From Auanema rhodensis (Eukaryota > Nematoda > Chromadorea > Rhabditida > Rhabditidae), in NCBI GenBank assembly GCA_964057225.1, contig OZ059898.1:3162001-3226000 (forward strand): a DNA stretch of 64,000 bases, in the 5' to 3' direction. This document shows positions 23,001 through 37,202 of this stretch, in pieces. Positions within the stretch are counted from its first letter, which is position 1. Each line of letters starts with the position of its first letter. The notes under the pieces were generated by a model. That model worked only from the letters and a program-made list of their open reading frames with translations, searched no databases and had not been told where the DNA came from. A program made the translations under genes and the position numbers.

Positions 23001-25619
23001 ATCTACTTTTTGCTAAATTATTTTGAAATTTTCCGAAAAAATTTTTGTCAAAATGTTTTTGGAAGCAATGTTGAGTGTACATGGAAACTCAACATACACT
23101 AATGCATCATTTTTCAAACGATCATAACTAATTTTTGTATCAAGCGTTTCTCAATGTAGTATAGTGCATTCGATCCGGATTTTTAAGCTGCGTCGATCTG
23201 TGTTATCAGATTTGCGCTAGCTTAAAAATGCACCGAGATATCAACTGATATAAGTTCACACTTATATCCTCGATTTTCACCCTGAAGAAATAATTTTTTC
23301 GTTGACTAACATTGTCCATCGTCTTTGCCTTGAAAAAAGGAATCTAAAAACATCTACTTTTTGCTAAATTATTTTGAAATTTTTCGAAAAAATTTTTGTC
23401 AAAATGTTTTTGGAAGCAATGTTGAGTGTACATGGAAACTCAACATACACTAATGCATCATTTTTCAAACGATCATAACTAATTTTTGTATTAAGCTTTT
23501 CTCAATGTAGTATAGTGCATTCGATGCGGATTTTTAAGCTGCGTCGATCTGTGTTATCAGATTTGCGCTAGCTTAAAAATGCACCGAGATATCAACTGAT
23601 ATAAGTTCACACTTATATCCTCGATTTTCATCCTGAAGAATTAATTTTTTCGTTGAATAACATTGTCCATCGTCTTTGCCTTGAAAAATCAAATCTAAAA
23701 ACATCTACTTTTCGCTAAATTATTTTGAAATTTTTCGAAAAAATTTTTGTCAAAATGTTTTTGGAAGCAATGTTGAGTGTACATGGAAACTCAACATACA
23801 CTAATGCATCATTTTTCAAACGATCATAACTAATTTTTGTATCAAGCGTTTTTCAATGTAGTATAGTGCATTCGATGCGGATTTTTAAGCTGCGTCGATC
23901 TGTGTTATCAGATTTGCGCTAGCTTAAAAATGCACCGAGATATCAACTGATATAAGTTCACACTTATATCCTCGATTTTCACCCTGAAGAATTAATTTTC
24001 TCGTTGAATAACATTGTCCATCGTCTTTGCCTTGAAAAAAGGAATCTAAAAACATCTACTTTTTGCTAAATTATTTTGAAATTTTCCGAAAAAATTTTTG
24101 TCAAAATGTTTTTGGAAGCAATGTTGAGTGTACATGGAAACTCAACATACACTAATGCATCATTTTTCAAACGATCATAACTAATTTTTGTATTAAGCGT
24201 TTTTCAATGTAGTATAGTGCATTCGATGCGGATTTTCAAGCTGCGTCGATCTGTGTTATCAGATTTGCGCTAGCTTAAAAATGCACCGAGATATCAACTG
24301 ATATAAGTTCACACTTATATCCTCGATTTTCATCCTGAAGAATTAATTTTTTCGTTGAATAACATTGTCCATCGTCTTTGCCTTGAAAAATCAAATCTAA
24401 AAACATCTACTTTTCGCTAAATTATTTTGAAATTTTTCGAAAAAATTTTTGTCAAAATGTTTTTGGAAGCAATGTTGAGTGTACATGGAAACTCAACATA
24501 CACTAATGCATCATTTTTCAAACGATCATAACTAATTTTTGTATCAAGCGTTTTTCAATGTAGTATAGTGCATTCGATGCGGATTTTTAAGCTGCGTCGA
24601 TCTGTGTTATCAGATTTGCGCTAGCTTAAAAATGCACCGAGATATCAACTGATATAAGTTCACACTTATATCCTCGATTTTCACCCTGAAGAATTAATTT
24701 TCTCGTTGAATAACATTGTCCATCGTCTTTGCCTTGAAAAAAGGAATCTAAAAACATCTACTTTTTGCTAAATTATTTTGAAATTTTCCGAAAAAATTTT
24801 TGTCAAAATGTTTTTGGAAGCAATGTTGAGTGTACATGGAAACTCAACATACACTAATGCATCATTTTTCAAACGATCATAACTAATTTTTGTATTAAGC
24901 GTTTTTCAATGTAGTATAGTGCATTCGATGCGGATTTTTAAGCTGCGTCGATCTGTGTTATCAGATTTGCGCTAGCTTAAAAATGCACCGAGATATCAAC
25001 TGATATAAGTTCACACTTATATCCTCGATTTTCACCCTGAAGAATTAATTTTCTCGTTGAATAACATTGTCCATCGTCTTTGCCTTGAAAAAAGGAATCT
25101 AAAAACATCTACTTTTTGCTAAATTATTTTGAAATTTTTCGAAAAAAGTTTTGTCAAAATGTTTTTGGAAGCAATGTTGAGTGTACATGGAAACTCAACA
25201 TACACTAATGCATCATTTTTCAAACGATCATAACTAATTTTTGTATTAAGCTTTTCTCAATGTAGTATAGTGCATTCGATGCGGATTTTCAAGCTGCGTC
25301 GATCTGTGTTATCAGATTTGCGCTAGCTTAAAAATGCACCGAGATATCAACTGATATAAGTTCACACTTATATCTTCGATTTTCACCCTGAAGAAATAAT
25401 TTTTTCGTTGAATAACATTGTCCATCGTCTTTGCTTTGAAAAAAGGAATCTAAAAACATCTACTTTTTGCTAAATTATTTTGAAATTTTTCGAAAAAAGT
25501 TTTGTCAAAATGTTTTTGGAAGCAATGTTGAGTGTACATGGAAACTCAACATACACTAATGCATCATTTTTCAAACGATCATAACTAATTTTTGTATTAA
25601 GCTTTTCTCAATGTAGTAT
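20005..25619 (+). repeat. Two imperfect 8-monomer blocks (about 2808 bp each)
   Basis: Copies 58-60 (from 20005) match 66-68 (from 22812), including the private 'gttgactaac' in the second member (20356 and 23163). Copies 62-64 (from 21408) match 70-72 (from 24216), including 'aaaaaagttttg' with the 'ttaagctttt' tail in the last member (22110 and 24918). Offsets are 2807 and 2808 bp, eight monomers. The fourth and eighth members differ between blocks, so the unit has been partly overwritten since duplication. Confidence 0.65.
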
Positions 25620-28600
25620 AGTGCATTCGATGCGGATTTTCAAGCTGCGTCGATCTGTGTTATCAGATTTGCGCTAGCTTAAAAATGCACCGAGATATCA
25701 ACTGATACAAGTTCACACTTATATCTTCGATTTTCACCCTGAAGAAATAATTTTTTCGTTGAATAACATTGTCCATCGTCTTTGCTTTGAAAAAAGGATT
25801 CTAAAAACATCTACTTTTTGCTAAATTATTTTGAAATTTTTCGAAAAAATTTTTGTCAAAATGTTTTTGGAAGCAATGTTGAGTGTACATGGAAACTCAA
25901 CATACACTAATGCATCATTTTTCAAACGATCATAACTAATTTTTGTATCAAGCGTTTCTTAATGTTGTATAGTGCATTCGATCCGGATTTTTAAGCTGCG
26001 TCGATCTGTGTTATCAGATTTGCGCTAGCTTAAAAATGCACCGAGATATCAACTGATATAAGTTCACACTTATATCCTCGATTTTCACCCTGAAGAAATA
26101 ATTTTTTCGTTGAATAACATCGTCCATCGTCTTTGCCTTGAAAAAAGGAATCTAAAAACATCTACTTTCTGCTAAATTATTTTGAAATTTTTCGAAAAAA
26201 TTTTTGTCAAAATGTTTTTGGAAGCAATGTTGAGTGTACATGGAAACTCAACATACACTAATGCATCATTTTTCAAACGATCATAACTAATTTTTGTATC
26301 AAGCGTTCCTCAATGTAGTAAAGTGCATTCGATGCGGATTTTTAAGCTGCGTCGATCTGTGTTATCAGATTTGCGCTAGCTTAAAAATGCACCGAGATAT
26401 CAACTGATATAAGTTCACACTTATATCCTCGATTTTCACCCTGAAGAATTAATTTGTTCGTTGAATAACATTGTCTATCGTCTTTGCCTTGAGAAATGGA
26501 ATCTAAAAACATCTACTTTTTGCTAAATTATTCTGAAATTTTTCGAAAAAATTTTTGTCAAAATGTTTTTGGAAGCAATGTTGAGTGTACATGGAAACTC
26601 AACATACACTAATGCATCATTTTTCAAACGATCATAACTAATTTTTGTATCAAGCGTTTTTCAATGTAGTATAGTGCATTCGATCCGGATTTTCAAGCTG
26701 CGTCGATCTGTGTTATCAGATTTGCGCTAGCTTAAAAATGCACCGAGATATCAACTGATACAAGTTCACACTTATATCTTCGATTTTCACCCTGAAGAAA
26801 TAATTTTTTCGTTGAATAACATTGTCCATCGTCTTTGCTTTGAAAAAAGGATTCTAAAAACATCTACTTTTTGCTAAATTATTTTGAAATTTTTCGAAAA
26901 AAGTTTTGTCAAAATGTTTTTGGAAGCAATGTTGAGTGTACATGGAAACTCAACATACACTAATGCATCATTTTTCAAACGATCATAACTAATTTTTGTA
27001 TTAAGCGTTTTTCAATGTAGTATAGTGCATTCGATGCGGATTTTTAAGCTGCGTCGATCTTTGTTATCAGATTTGCGCTAGCTTAAAAATGCACCGAGAT
27101 ATCAACTGATACAAGTTCACACTTATATCTTCGATTTTCACCCTGAAGAAATAATTTTTTCGTTGAATAACATTGTCCATCGTCTTTGCTTTGAAAAAAG
27201 GATTCTAAAAACATCTACTTTTTGCTAAATTATCTTGAAATTTTTCGAAAAAATTTTTGTCAAAATGTTTTTGGAAGCAATGTTGAGTGTACATGGAAAC
27301 TCAACATACACTAATGCATCATTTTTCAAACGATCATAACTAATTTTTGTATCAAGCGTTTCTTAATGTTGTATAGTGCATTCGATCCGGATTTTTAAGC
27401 TGCGTCGATCTGTGTTATCAGATTTGCGCTAGCTTAAAAATGCACCGAGATATCAACTGATATAAGTTCACACTTATATCCTCGATTTTCACCCTGAAGA
27501 AATAATTTTTTCGTTGAATAACATCGTCCATCGTCTTTGCCTTGAAAAAAGGAATCTAAAAACATCTACTTTCTGCTAAATTATTTTGAAATTTTTCGAA
27601 AAAATTTTTGTCAAAATGTTTTTGGAAGCAATGTTGAGTGTACATGGAAACTCAACATACACTAATGCATCATTTTTCAAACGATCATAACTAATTTTTG
27701 TATTAAGCGTTTCTCAATGTAGTAAAGTGCATTCGATGCGGATTTTTAAGCTGCGTCGATCTGTGTTATCAGATTTGCGCTAGCTTAAAAATGCACCGAG
27801 ATATCAACTGATATAAGTTCACACTTATATCCTCGATTTTCACCCTGAAGAAATAATTTTTTCGTTGAATAACATCGTCCATCGTCTTTGCCTTGAAAAA
27901 AGGAATCTAAAAACATCTACTTTCTGCTAAATTATTTTGAAATTTTTCGAAAAAATTTTTGTCAAAATGTTTTTGGAAGCAATGTTGAGTGTACATGGAA
28001 ACTCAACATACACTAATGCATCATTTTTCAAACGATCATAACTAATTTTTGTATCAAGCGTTTCTTAATGTTGTATAGTGCATTCGATCCGGATTTTTAA
28101 GCTGCGTCGATCTGTGTTATCAGATTTGCGCTAGCTTAAAAATGCACCGAGATATCAACTGATATAAGTTCACACTTATATCCTCGATTTTCACCCTGAA
28201 GAAATAATTTTTTCGTTGAATAACATCGTCCATCGTCTTTGCCTTGAAAAAAGGAATCTAAAAACATCTACTTTCTGCTAAATTATTTTGAAATTTTTCG
28301 AAAAAATTTTTGTCAAAATGTTTTTGGAAGCAATGTTGAGTGTACATGGAAACTCAACATACACTAATGCATCATTTTTCAAACGATCATAACTAATTTT
28401 TGTATTAAGCGTTTCTCAATGTAGTAAAGTGCATTCGATGCGGATTTTTAAGCTGCGTCGATCTGTGTTATCAGATTTGCGCTAGCTTAAAAATGCACCG
28501 AGATATCAACTGATATAAGTTCACACTTATATCCTCGATTTTCACCCTGAAGAATTAATTTGTTCGTTGAATAACATTGTCTATCGTCTTTGCCTTGAGA

Positions 28601-28778
28601 AATGGAATCTAAAAACATCTACTTTTTGCTAAATTATTCTGAAATTTTTCGAAAAAATTTTTGTCAAAATGTTTTTGGAAGCAATGTTGAGTGTACATGG
28701 AAACTCAACATACACTAATGCATCATTTTTCAAACGATCATAACTAATTTTTGTATTAAGCGTTTCTCAATGTAGTAA
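24216..28778 (+). repeat. Left copy of a large segmental duplication (copies 70-82)
   Basis: This run of 13 monomers reappears in the same order at 29130-34043. Shared private markers include: 'attttcaag' with 'gaaaaatcaaatc' (24216 and 29130); 'aaaaaagttttg' copies (24918 and 30183; 25269 and 30534); the rare tail 'gcgttcctcaatg' with 'tagtaaag' (near 26305 and 31920); the gatccgg 'attttcaag' B-type copy (26673 and 32289); and 'gatctttg' (27024 and 32640). Offsets move between 14, 15 and 16 monomers, as expected if single monomers were gained or lost after duplication. Confidence 0.75.
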
Positions 28779-29129
28779 AGTGCATTCGATGCGGATTTTT
28801 AAGCTGCGTCGATCTTTGTTATCAGATTTGCGCTAGCTTAAAAATGCACCGAGATATCAACTGATACAAGTTCACACTTATATCTTCGATTTTCACCCTG
28901 AAGAAATAATTTTTTCGTTGAATAACATTGTCCATCGTCTTTGCCTTGAAAAAAGGAATCTAAAAACATCTACTTTTTGCTAAATTATTTTGAAATTTTC
29001 CGAAAAAATTTTTGTCAAAATGTTTTTGGAAGCAATGTTGAGTGTACATGGAAACTCAACATACACTAATGCATCATTTTTCAAACGATCATAACTAATT
29101 TTTGTATTAAGCGTTTTTCAATGTAGTAT

Positions 29130-32100
29130 AGTGCATTCGATGCGGATTTTCAAGCTGCGTCGATCTGTGTTATCAGATTTGCGCTAGCTTAAAAATGCAC
29201 CGAGATATCAACTGATATAAGTTCACACTTATATCCTCGATTTTCATCCTGAAGAATTAATTTTTTCGTTGAATAACATTGTCCATCGTCTTTGCCTTGA
29301 AAAATCAAATCTAAAAACATCTACTTTTCGCTAAATTATTTTGAAATTTTTCGAAAAAATTTTTGTCAAAATGTTTTTGGAAGCAATGTTGAGTGTACAT
29401 GGAAACTCAACATACACTAATGCATCATTTTTCAAACGATCATAACTAATTTTTGTATCAAGCGTTTTTCAATGTAGTATAGTGCATTCGATGCGGATTT
29501 TTAAGCTGCGTCGATCTGTGTTATCAGATTTGCGCTAGCTTAAAAATGCACCGAGATATCAACTGATATAAGTTCACACTTATATCCTCGATTTTCACCC
29601 TGAAGAATTAATTTTCTCGTTGAATAACATTGTCCATCGTCTTTGCCTTGAAAAAAGGAATCTAAAAACATCTACTTTTTGCTAAATTATTTTGAAATTT
29701 TCCGAAAAAATTTTTGTCAAAATGTTTTTGGAAGCAATGTTGAGTGTACATGGAAACTCAACATACACTAATGCATCATTTTTCAAACGATCATAACTAA
29801 TTTTTGTATTAAGCGTTTTTCAATGTAGTATAGTGCATTCGATGCGGATTTTTAAGCTGCGTCGATCTGTGTTATCAGATTTGCGCTAGCTTAAAAATGC
29901 ACCGAGATATCAACTGATATAAGTTCACACTTATATCCTCGATTTTCACCCTGAAGAATTAATTTTCTCGTTGAATAACATTGTCCATCGTCTTTGCCTT
30001 GAAAAAAGGAATCTAAAAACATCTACTTTTTGCTAAATTATTTTGAAATTTTCCGAAAAAATTTTTGTCAAAATGTTTTTGGAAGCAATGTTGAGTGTAC
30101 ATGGAAACTCAACATACACTAATGCATCATTTTTCAAACGATCATAACTAATTTTTGTATTAAGCGTTTTTCAATGTAGTATAGTGCATTCGATGCGGAT
30201 TTTTAAGCTGCGTCGATCTGTGTTATCAGATTTGCGCTAGCTTAAAAATGCACCGAGATATCAACTGATATAAGTTCACACTTATATCCTCGATTTTCAC
30301 CCTGAAGAATTAATTTTCTCGTTGAATAACATTGTCCATCGTCTTTGCCTTGAAAAAAGGAATCTAAAAACATCTACTTTTTGCTAAATTATTTTGAAAT
30401 TTTTCGAAAAAAGTTTTGTCAAAATGTTTTTGGAAGCAATGTTGAGTGTACATGGAAACTCAACATACACTAATGCATCATTTTTCAAACGATCATAACT
30501 AATTTTTGTATTAAGCTTTTCTCAATGTAGTATAGTGCATTCGATGCGGATTTTCAAGCTGCGTCGATCTGTGTTATCAGATTTGCGCTAGCTTAAAAAT
30601 GCACCGAGATATCAACTGATATAAGTTCACACTTATATCTTCGATTTTCACCCTGAAGAAATAATTTTTTCGTTGAATAACATTGTCCATCGTCTTTGCT
30701 TTGAAAAAAGGATTCTAAAAACATCTACTTTTTGCTAAATTATTTTGAAATTTTTCGAAAAAAGTTTTGTCAAAATGTTTTTGGAAGCAATGTTGAGTGT
30801 ACATGGAAACTCAACATACACTAATGCATCATTTTTCAAACGATCATAACTAATTTTTGTATTAAGCTTTTCTCAATGTAGTATAGTGCATTCGATGCGG
30901 ATTTTTAAGCTGCGTCGATCTGTGTTATCAGATTTGCGCTAGCTTAAAAATGCACCGAGATATCAACTGATATAAGTTCACACTTATATCCTCGATTTTC
31001 ACCCTGAAGAATTAATTTTTTCGTTGAATAACATTGTCTATCGTCTTTGCCTTGAAAAATGGAATCTAAAAACATCTACTTTTTGCTAAATTATTCTGAA
31101 ATTTTTCGAAAAAATTTTTGTCAAAATGTTTTTGGAAGCAATGTTGAGTGTACATGGAAACTCAACATACACTAATGCATCATTTTTCAAACGATCATAA
31201 CTAATTTTTGTATCAAGCGTTTTTCAATGTAGTATAGTGCATTCGATGCGGATTTTTAAGCTGCGTCGATCTTTGTTATCAGATTTGCGCTAGCTTAAAA
31301 ATGCACCGAGATATCAACTGATACAAGTTCACACTTATATCTTCGATTTTCACCCTGAAGAAATAATTTTTTCGTTGAATAACATTGTCCATCGTCTTTG
31401 CTTTGAAAAAAGGATTCTAAAAACATCTACTTTTTGCTAAATTATTTTGAAATTTTTCGAAAAAATTTTTGTCAAAATGTTTTTGGAAGCAATGTTGAGT
31501 GTACATGGAAACTCAACATACACTAATGCATCATTTTTCAAACGATCATAACTAATTTTTGTATCAAGCGTTTCTTAATGTTGTATAGTGCATTCGATCC
31601 GGATTTTTAAGCTGCGTCGATCTGTGTTATCAGATTTGCGCTAGCTTAAAAATGCACCGAGATATCAACTGATATAAGTTCACACTTATATCCTCGATTT
31701 TCACCCTGAAGAAATAATTTTTTCGTTGAATAACATCGTCCATCGTCTTTGCCTTGAAAAAAGGAATCTAAAAACATCTACTTTCTGCTAAATTATTTTG
31801 AAATTTTTCGAAAAAATTTTTGTCAAAATGTTTTTGGAAGCAATGTTGAGTGTACATGGAAACTCAACATACACTAATGCATCATTTTTCAAACGATCAT
31901 AACTAATTTTTGTATCAAGCGTTCCTCAATGTAGTAAAGTGCATTCGATGCGGATTTTTAAGCTGCGTCGATCTGTGTTATCAGATTTGCGCTAGCTTAA
32001 AAATGCACCGAGATATCAACTGATATAAGTTCACACTTATATCCTCGATTTTCACCCTGAAGAATTAATTTGTTCGTTGAATAACATTGTCTATCGTCTT

Positions 32101-34043
32101 TGCCTTGAGAAATGGAATCTAAAAACATCTACTTTTTGCTAAATTATTCTGAAATTTTTCGAAAAAATTTTTGTCAAAATGTTTTTGGAAGCAATGTTGA
32201 GTGTACATGGAAACTCAACATACACTAATGCATCATTTTTCAAACGATCATAACTAATTTTTGTATCAAGCGTTTTTCAATGTAGTATAGTGCATTCGAT
32301 CCGGATTTTCAAGCTGCGTCGATCTGTGTTATCAGATTTGCGCTAGCTTAAAAATGCACCGAGATATCAACTGATACAAGTTCACACTTATATCTTCGAT
32401 TTTCACCCTGAAGAAATAATTTTTTCGTTGAATAACATTGTCCATCGTCTTTGCTTTGAAAAAAGGATTCTAAAAACATCTACTTTTTGCTAAATTATTT
32501 TGAAATTTTTCGAAAAAAGTTTTGTCAAAATGTTTTTGGAAGCAATGTTGAGTGTACATGGAAACTCAACATACACTAATGCATCATTTTTCAAACGATC
32601 ATAACTAATTTTTGTATTAAGCGTTTTTCAATGTAGTATAGTGCATTCGATGCGGATTTTTAAGCTGCGTCGATCTTTGTTATCAGATTTGCGCTAGCTT
32701 AAAAATGCACCGAGATATCAACTGATACAAGTTCACACTTATATCTTCGATTTTCACCCTGAAGAAATAATTTTTTCGTTGAATAACATCGTCCATCGTC
32801 TTTGCCTTGAAAAAAGGAATCTAAAAACATCTACTTTCTGCTAAATTATTTTGAAATTTTTCGAAAAAATTTTTGTCAAAATGTTTTTGGAAGCAATGTT
32901 GAGTGTACATGGAAACTCAACATACACTAATGCATCATTTTTCAAACGATCATAACTAATTTTTGTATTAAGCGTTTCTCAATGTAGTAAAGTGCATTCG
33001 ATGCGGATTTTTAAGCTGCGTCGATCTGTGTTATCAGATTTGCGCTAGCTTAAAAATGCACCGAGATATCAACTGATATAAGTTCACACTTATATCCTCG
33101 ATTTTCACCCTGAAGAAATAATTTTTTCGTTGAATAACATCGTCCATCGTCTTTGCCTTGAAAAAAGGAATCTAAAAACATCTACTTTCTGCTAAATTAT
33201 TTTGAAATTTTTCGAAAAAATTTTTGTCAAAATGTTTTTGGAAGCAATGTTGAGTGTACATGGAAACTCAACATACACTAATGCATCATTTTTCAAACGA
33301 TCATAACTAATTTTTGTATCAAGCGTTTCTTAATGTTGTATAGTGCATTCGATCCGGATTTTTAAGCTGCGTCGATCTGTGTTATCAGATTTGCGCTAGC
33401 TTAAAAATGCACCGAGATATCAACTGATATAAGTTCACACTTATATCCTCGATTTTCACCCTGAAGAAATAATTTTTTCGTTGAATAACATCGTCCATCG
33501 TCTTTGCCTTGAAAAAAGGAATCTAAAAACATCTACTTTCTGCTAAATTATTTTGAAATTTTTCGAAAAAATTTTTGTCAAAATGTTTTTGGAAGCAATG
33601 TTGAGTGTACATGGAAACTCAACATACACTAATGCATCATTTTTCAAACGATCATAACTAATTTTTGTATTAAGCGTTTCTCAATGTAGTAAAGTGCATT
33701 CGATGCGGATTTTTAAGCTGCGTCGATCTGTGTTATCAGATTTGCGCTAGCTTAAAAATGCACCGAGATATCAACTGATATAAGTTCACACTTATATCCT
33801 CGATTTTCACCCTGAAGAATTAATTTGTTCGTTGAATAACATTGTCTATCGTCTTTGCCTTGAGAAATGGAATCTAAAAACATCTACTTTTTGCTAAATT
33901 ATTCTGAAATTTTTCGAAAAAATTTTTGTCAAAATGTTTTTGGAAGCAATGTTGAGTGTACATGGAAACTCAACATACACTAATGCATCATTTTTCAAAC
34001 GATCATAACTAATTTTTGTATTAAGCGTTTTTCAATGTAGTAT
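29130..34043 (+). repeat. Right copy of the large segmental duplication (copies 84-97)
   Basis: This run matches 24216-28778 in order. It differs by an extra 'tttctcg' copy (three in a row at 29481, 29832 and 30183), an inserted copy at 30885, and the loss of one monomer at 32640, where a hybrid replaces two neighbours of the left copy. Between the two runs lies copy 83 (28779-29129), itself a mosaic with a 'gatctttg'/'atcttcg' front and a 'gccttg'/'tttccg' back. Confidence 0.75.
32640..32990 (+). repeat. Hybrid monomer from unequal exchange (copy 94)
   Basis: The front carries gatgcgg, 'gatctttg', 'gatacaag' and 'atcttcg', exactly as copy 78 (27024-27374). The back carries 'atcgtcc', 'gccttgaaaaaaggaatc', 'tttctgct' and the tail 'ttaagcgtttctc' with 'tagtaaag', exactly as the next copy, 79 (27375-27725). 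The switch lies between monomer positions 107 and 151, about 32746-32790. The most economical reading is a 351 bp in-register deletion that fused two neighbours, after the larger duplication. Confidence 0.7.
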
Positions 34044-37000
34044 AGTGCATTCGATGCGGATTTTTAAGCTGCGTCGATCTGTGTTATCAGATTTGCGCTA
34101 GCTTAAAAATGCACCGAGATATCAACTGATATAAGTTCACACTTATATCCTCGATTTTCACCCTGAAGAATCAATTTTTTCGTTGAATAACATTGTCTAT
34201 CGTCTTTGCCTTGAAAAATGGAATCTAAAAACATCTACTTTTTGCTAAATTATTTTGAAATTTTTCGAAAAAATTTTTGTCAAAATGTTTTTGGAAGCAA
34301 TGTTGAGTGTACATGGAAACTCAACATACACTAATGCATCATTTTTCAAACGATCATAACTAATTTTTGTATCAAGCGTTTTTCAATGTAGTATAGTGCA
34401 TTCGATGCGGATTTTTAAGCTGCGTCGATCTGTGTTATCAGATTTGCGCTAGCTTAAAAATGCACCGAGATATCAACTGATACAAGTTCACACTTATATC
34501 TTCGATTTTCACCCTGAAGAAATAATTTTTTCGTTGAATAACATTGTCCATCGTCTTTGCTTTGAAAAAAGGATTCTAAAAACATCTACTTTTTGCTAAA
34601 TTATTTTGAAATTTTTCGAAAAAAGTTTTGTCAAAATGTTTTTGGAAGCAATGTTGAGTGTACATGGAAACTCAACATACACTAATGCATCATTTTTCAA
34701 ACGATCATAACTAATTTTTGTATTAAGCTTTTCTCAATGTAGTATAGTGCATTCGATGCGGATTTTTAAGCTGCGTCGATCTGTGTTATCAGATTTGCGC
34801 TAGCTTAAAAATGCACCGAGATATCAACTGATATAAGTTCACACTTATATCCTCGATTTTCACCCTGAAGAATTAATTTTTTCGTTGAATAACATTGTCT
34901 ATCGTCTTTGCCTTGAAAAATGGAATCTAAAAACATCTACTTTTTGCTAAATTATTCTGAAATTTTTCGAAAAAATTTTTGTCAAAATGTTTTTGGAAGC
35001 AATGTTGAGTGTACATGGAAACTCAACATACACTAATGCATCATTTTTCAAACGATCATAACTAATTTTTGTATCAAGCGTTTTTCAATGTAGTATAGTG
35101 CATTCGATGCGGATTTTTAAGCTGCGTCGATCTGTGTTATCAGATTTGCGCTAGCTTAAAAATGCACCGAGATATCAACTGATACAAGTTCACACTTATA
35201 TCTTCGATTTTCACCCTGAAGAAATAATTTTTTCGTTGAATAACATTGTCCATCGTCTTTGCTTTGAAAAAAGGATTCTAAAAACATCTACTTTTTGCTA
35301 AATTATTTTGAAATTTTTCGAAAAAATTTTTGTCAAAATGTTTTTGGAAGCAATGTTGAGTGTACATGGAAACTCAACATACACTAATGCATCATTTTTC
35401 AAACGATCATAACTAATTTTTGTATCAAGCGTTTCTTAATGTTGTATAGTGCATTCGATCCGGATTTTTAAGCTGCGGTGATCTGTGTTATCAGATTTGC
35501 GCTAGCTTAAAAATGCACCGAGATATCAACTGATACAAGTTCACACTTATATCTTCGATTTTCACCCTGAAGAAATAATTTTTTCGTTGAATAACATTGT
35601 CCATCGTCTTTGCTTTGAAAAAAGGATTCTAAAAACATCTACTTTTTGCTAAATTATTTTGAAATTTTTCGAAAAAATTTTTGTCAAAATGTTTTTGGAA
35701 GCAATGTTGAGTGTACATGGAAACTCAACATACACTAATGCATCATTTTTCAAACGATCATAACTAATTTTTGTATTAAGCTTTTCTCAATGTAGTATAG
35801 TGCATTCGATGCGGATTTTTAAGCTGCGTCGATCTGTGTTATCAGATTTGCGCTAGCTTAAAAATGCACCGAGATATCAACTGATATAAGTTCACACTTA
35901 TATCCTCGATTTTCACCCTGAAGAATTAATTTTTTCGTTGAATAACATTGTCTATCGTCTTTGCCTTGAAAAATGGAATCTAAAAACATCTATTTTTTGC
36001 TAAATTATTCTGAAATTTTTCGAAAAAATTTTTGTCAAAATGTTTTTGGAAGCAATGTTGAGTGTACATGGAAACTCAACATACACTAATGCATCATTTT
36101 TCAAACGATCATAACTAATTTTTGTATCAAGCGTTTCTTAATGTTGTATAGTGCATTCGATCCGGATTTTTAAGCTGCGTCGATCTGTGTTATCAGATTT
36201 GCGCTAGCTTAAAAATGCACCGAGATATCAACTGATATAAATTCACACTTATATCCTCGATTTTCACCCTGAAGAAATAATTTTTTCGTTGAATAACATC
36301 GTCCATCGTCTTTGCCTTGAAAAAAGGAATCTAAAAACATCTACTTTTTGCTAAATTATTCTGAAATTTTTCGAAAAAATTTTTGTCAAAATGTTTTTGG
36401 AAGCAATGTTGAGTGTACATGGAAACTCAACATACACTAATGCATCATTTTTCAAACGATCATAACTAATTTTTGTATCAAGCGTTTCTTAATGTTGTAT
36501 AGTGCATTCGATCCGGATTTTTAAGCTGCGTCGATCTGTGTTATCAGATTTGCGCTAGCTTAAAAATGCACCGAGATATCAACTGATATAAGTTCACACT
36601 TATATCCTCGATTTTCACCCTGAAGAAATAATTTTTTCGTTGAATAACATCGTCCATCGTCTTTGCCTTGAAAAAAGGAATCTAAAAACATCTACTTTTT
36701 GCTAAATTATTTTGAAATTTTTCGAAAAAATTTTTGTCAAAATGTTTTTGGAAGCAATGTTGAGTGTACATGGAAACTCAACATACACTAATGCATCATT
36801 TTTCAAACGATCATAACTAATTTTTGTATTAAGCTTTTCTCAATGTAGTATAGTGCATTCGATGCGGATTTTTAAGCTGCGTCGATCTGTGTTATCAGAT
36901 TTGCGCTAGCTTAAAAATGCACCGAGATATCAACTGATATAAGTTCACACTTATATCCTCGATTTTCACCCTGAAGAATTAATTTTTTCGTTGAATAACA

Positions 37001-37202
37001 TTGTCTATCGTCTTTGCCTTGAAAAATGGAATCTAAAAACATCTACTTTTTGCTAAATTATTCTGAAATTTTTCGAAAAAATTTTTGTCAAAATGTTTTT
37101 GGAAGCAATGTTGAGTGTACATGGAAACTCAACATACACTAATGCATCATTTTTCAAACGATCATAACTAATTTTTGTATCAAGCGTTTCTTAATGTTGT
37201 AT

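Larger units (their letters stand above)
10882..25268 (+). repeat. Array zone 2 (copies 32-72): mixed monomers with recurrent 1 bp deletions
   Basis: The zone 1 'ggtaaac' state disappears and is replaced by monomers with 'gaaataa'/'attgtcc', 'gagaaatgg', 'aaaaatcgaatc' with 'tttcgct', and 'tttctcg' with 'tttccg'. Copies at 12637, 16146, 18602 and 21058 are 350 bp because of a deletion in 'caaaatgttttt' (241-248). Copies at 17900 and 19654 have the same deletion offset by an extra base ('ttttatgtc') and remain 351 bp. Order is duplicated as dimers (16496-17899) and as 5- and 8-monomer-spaced blocks. No other sequence is present. Confidence 0.8.
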
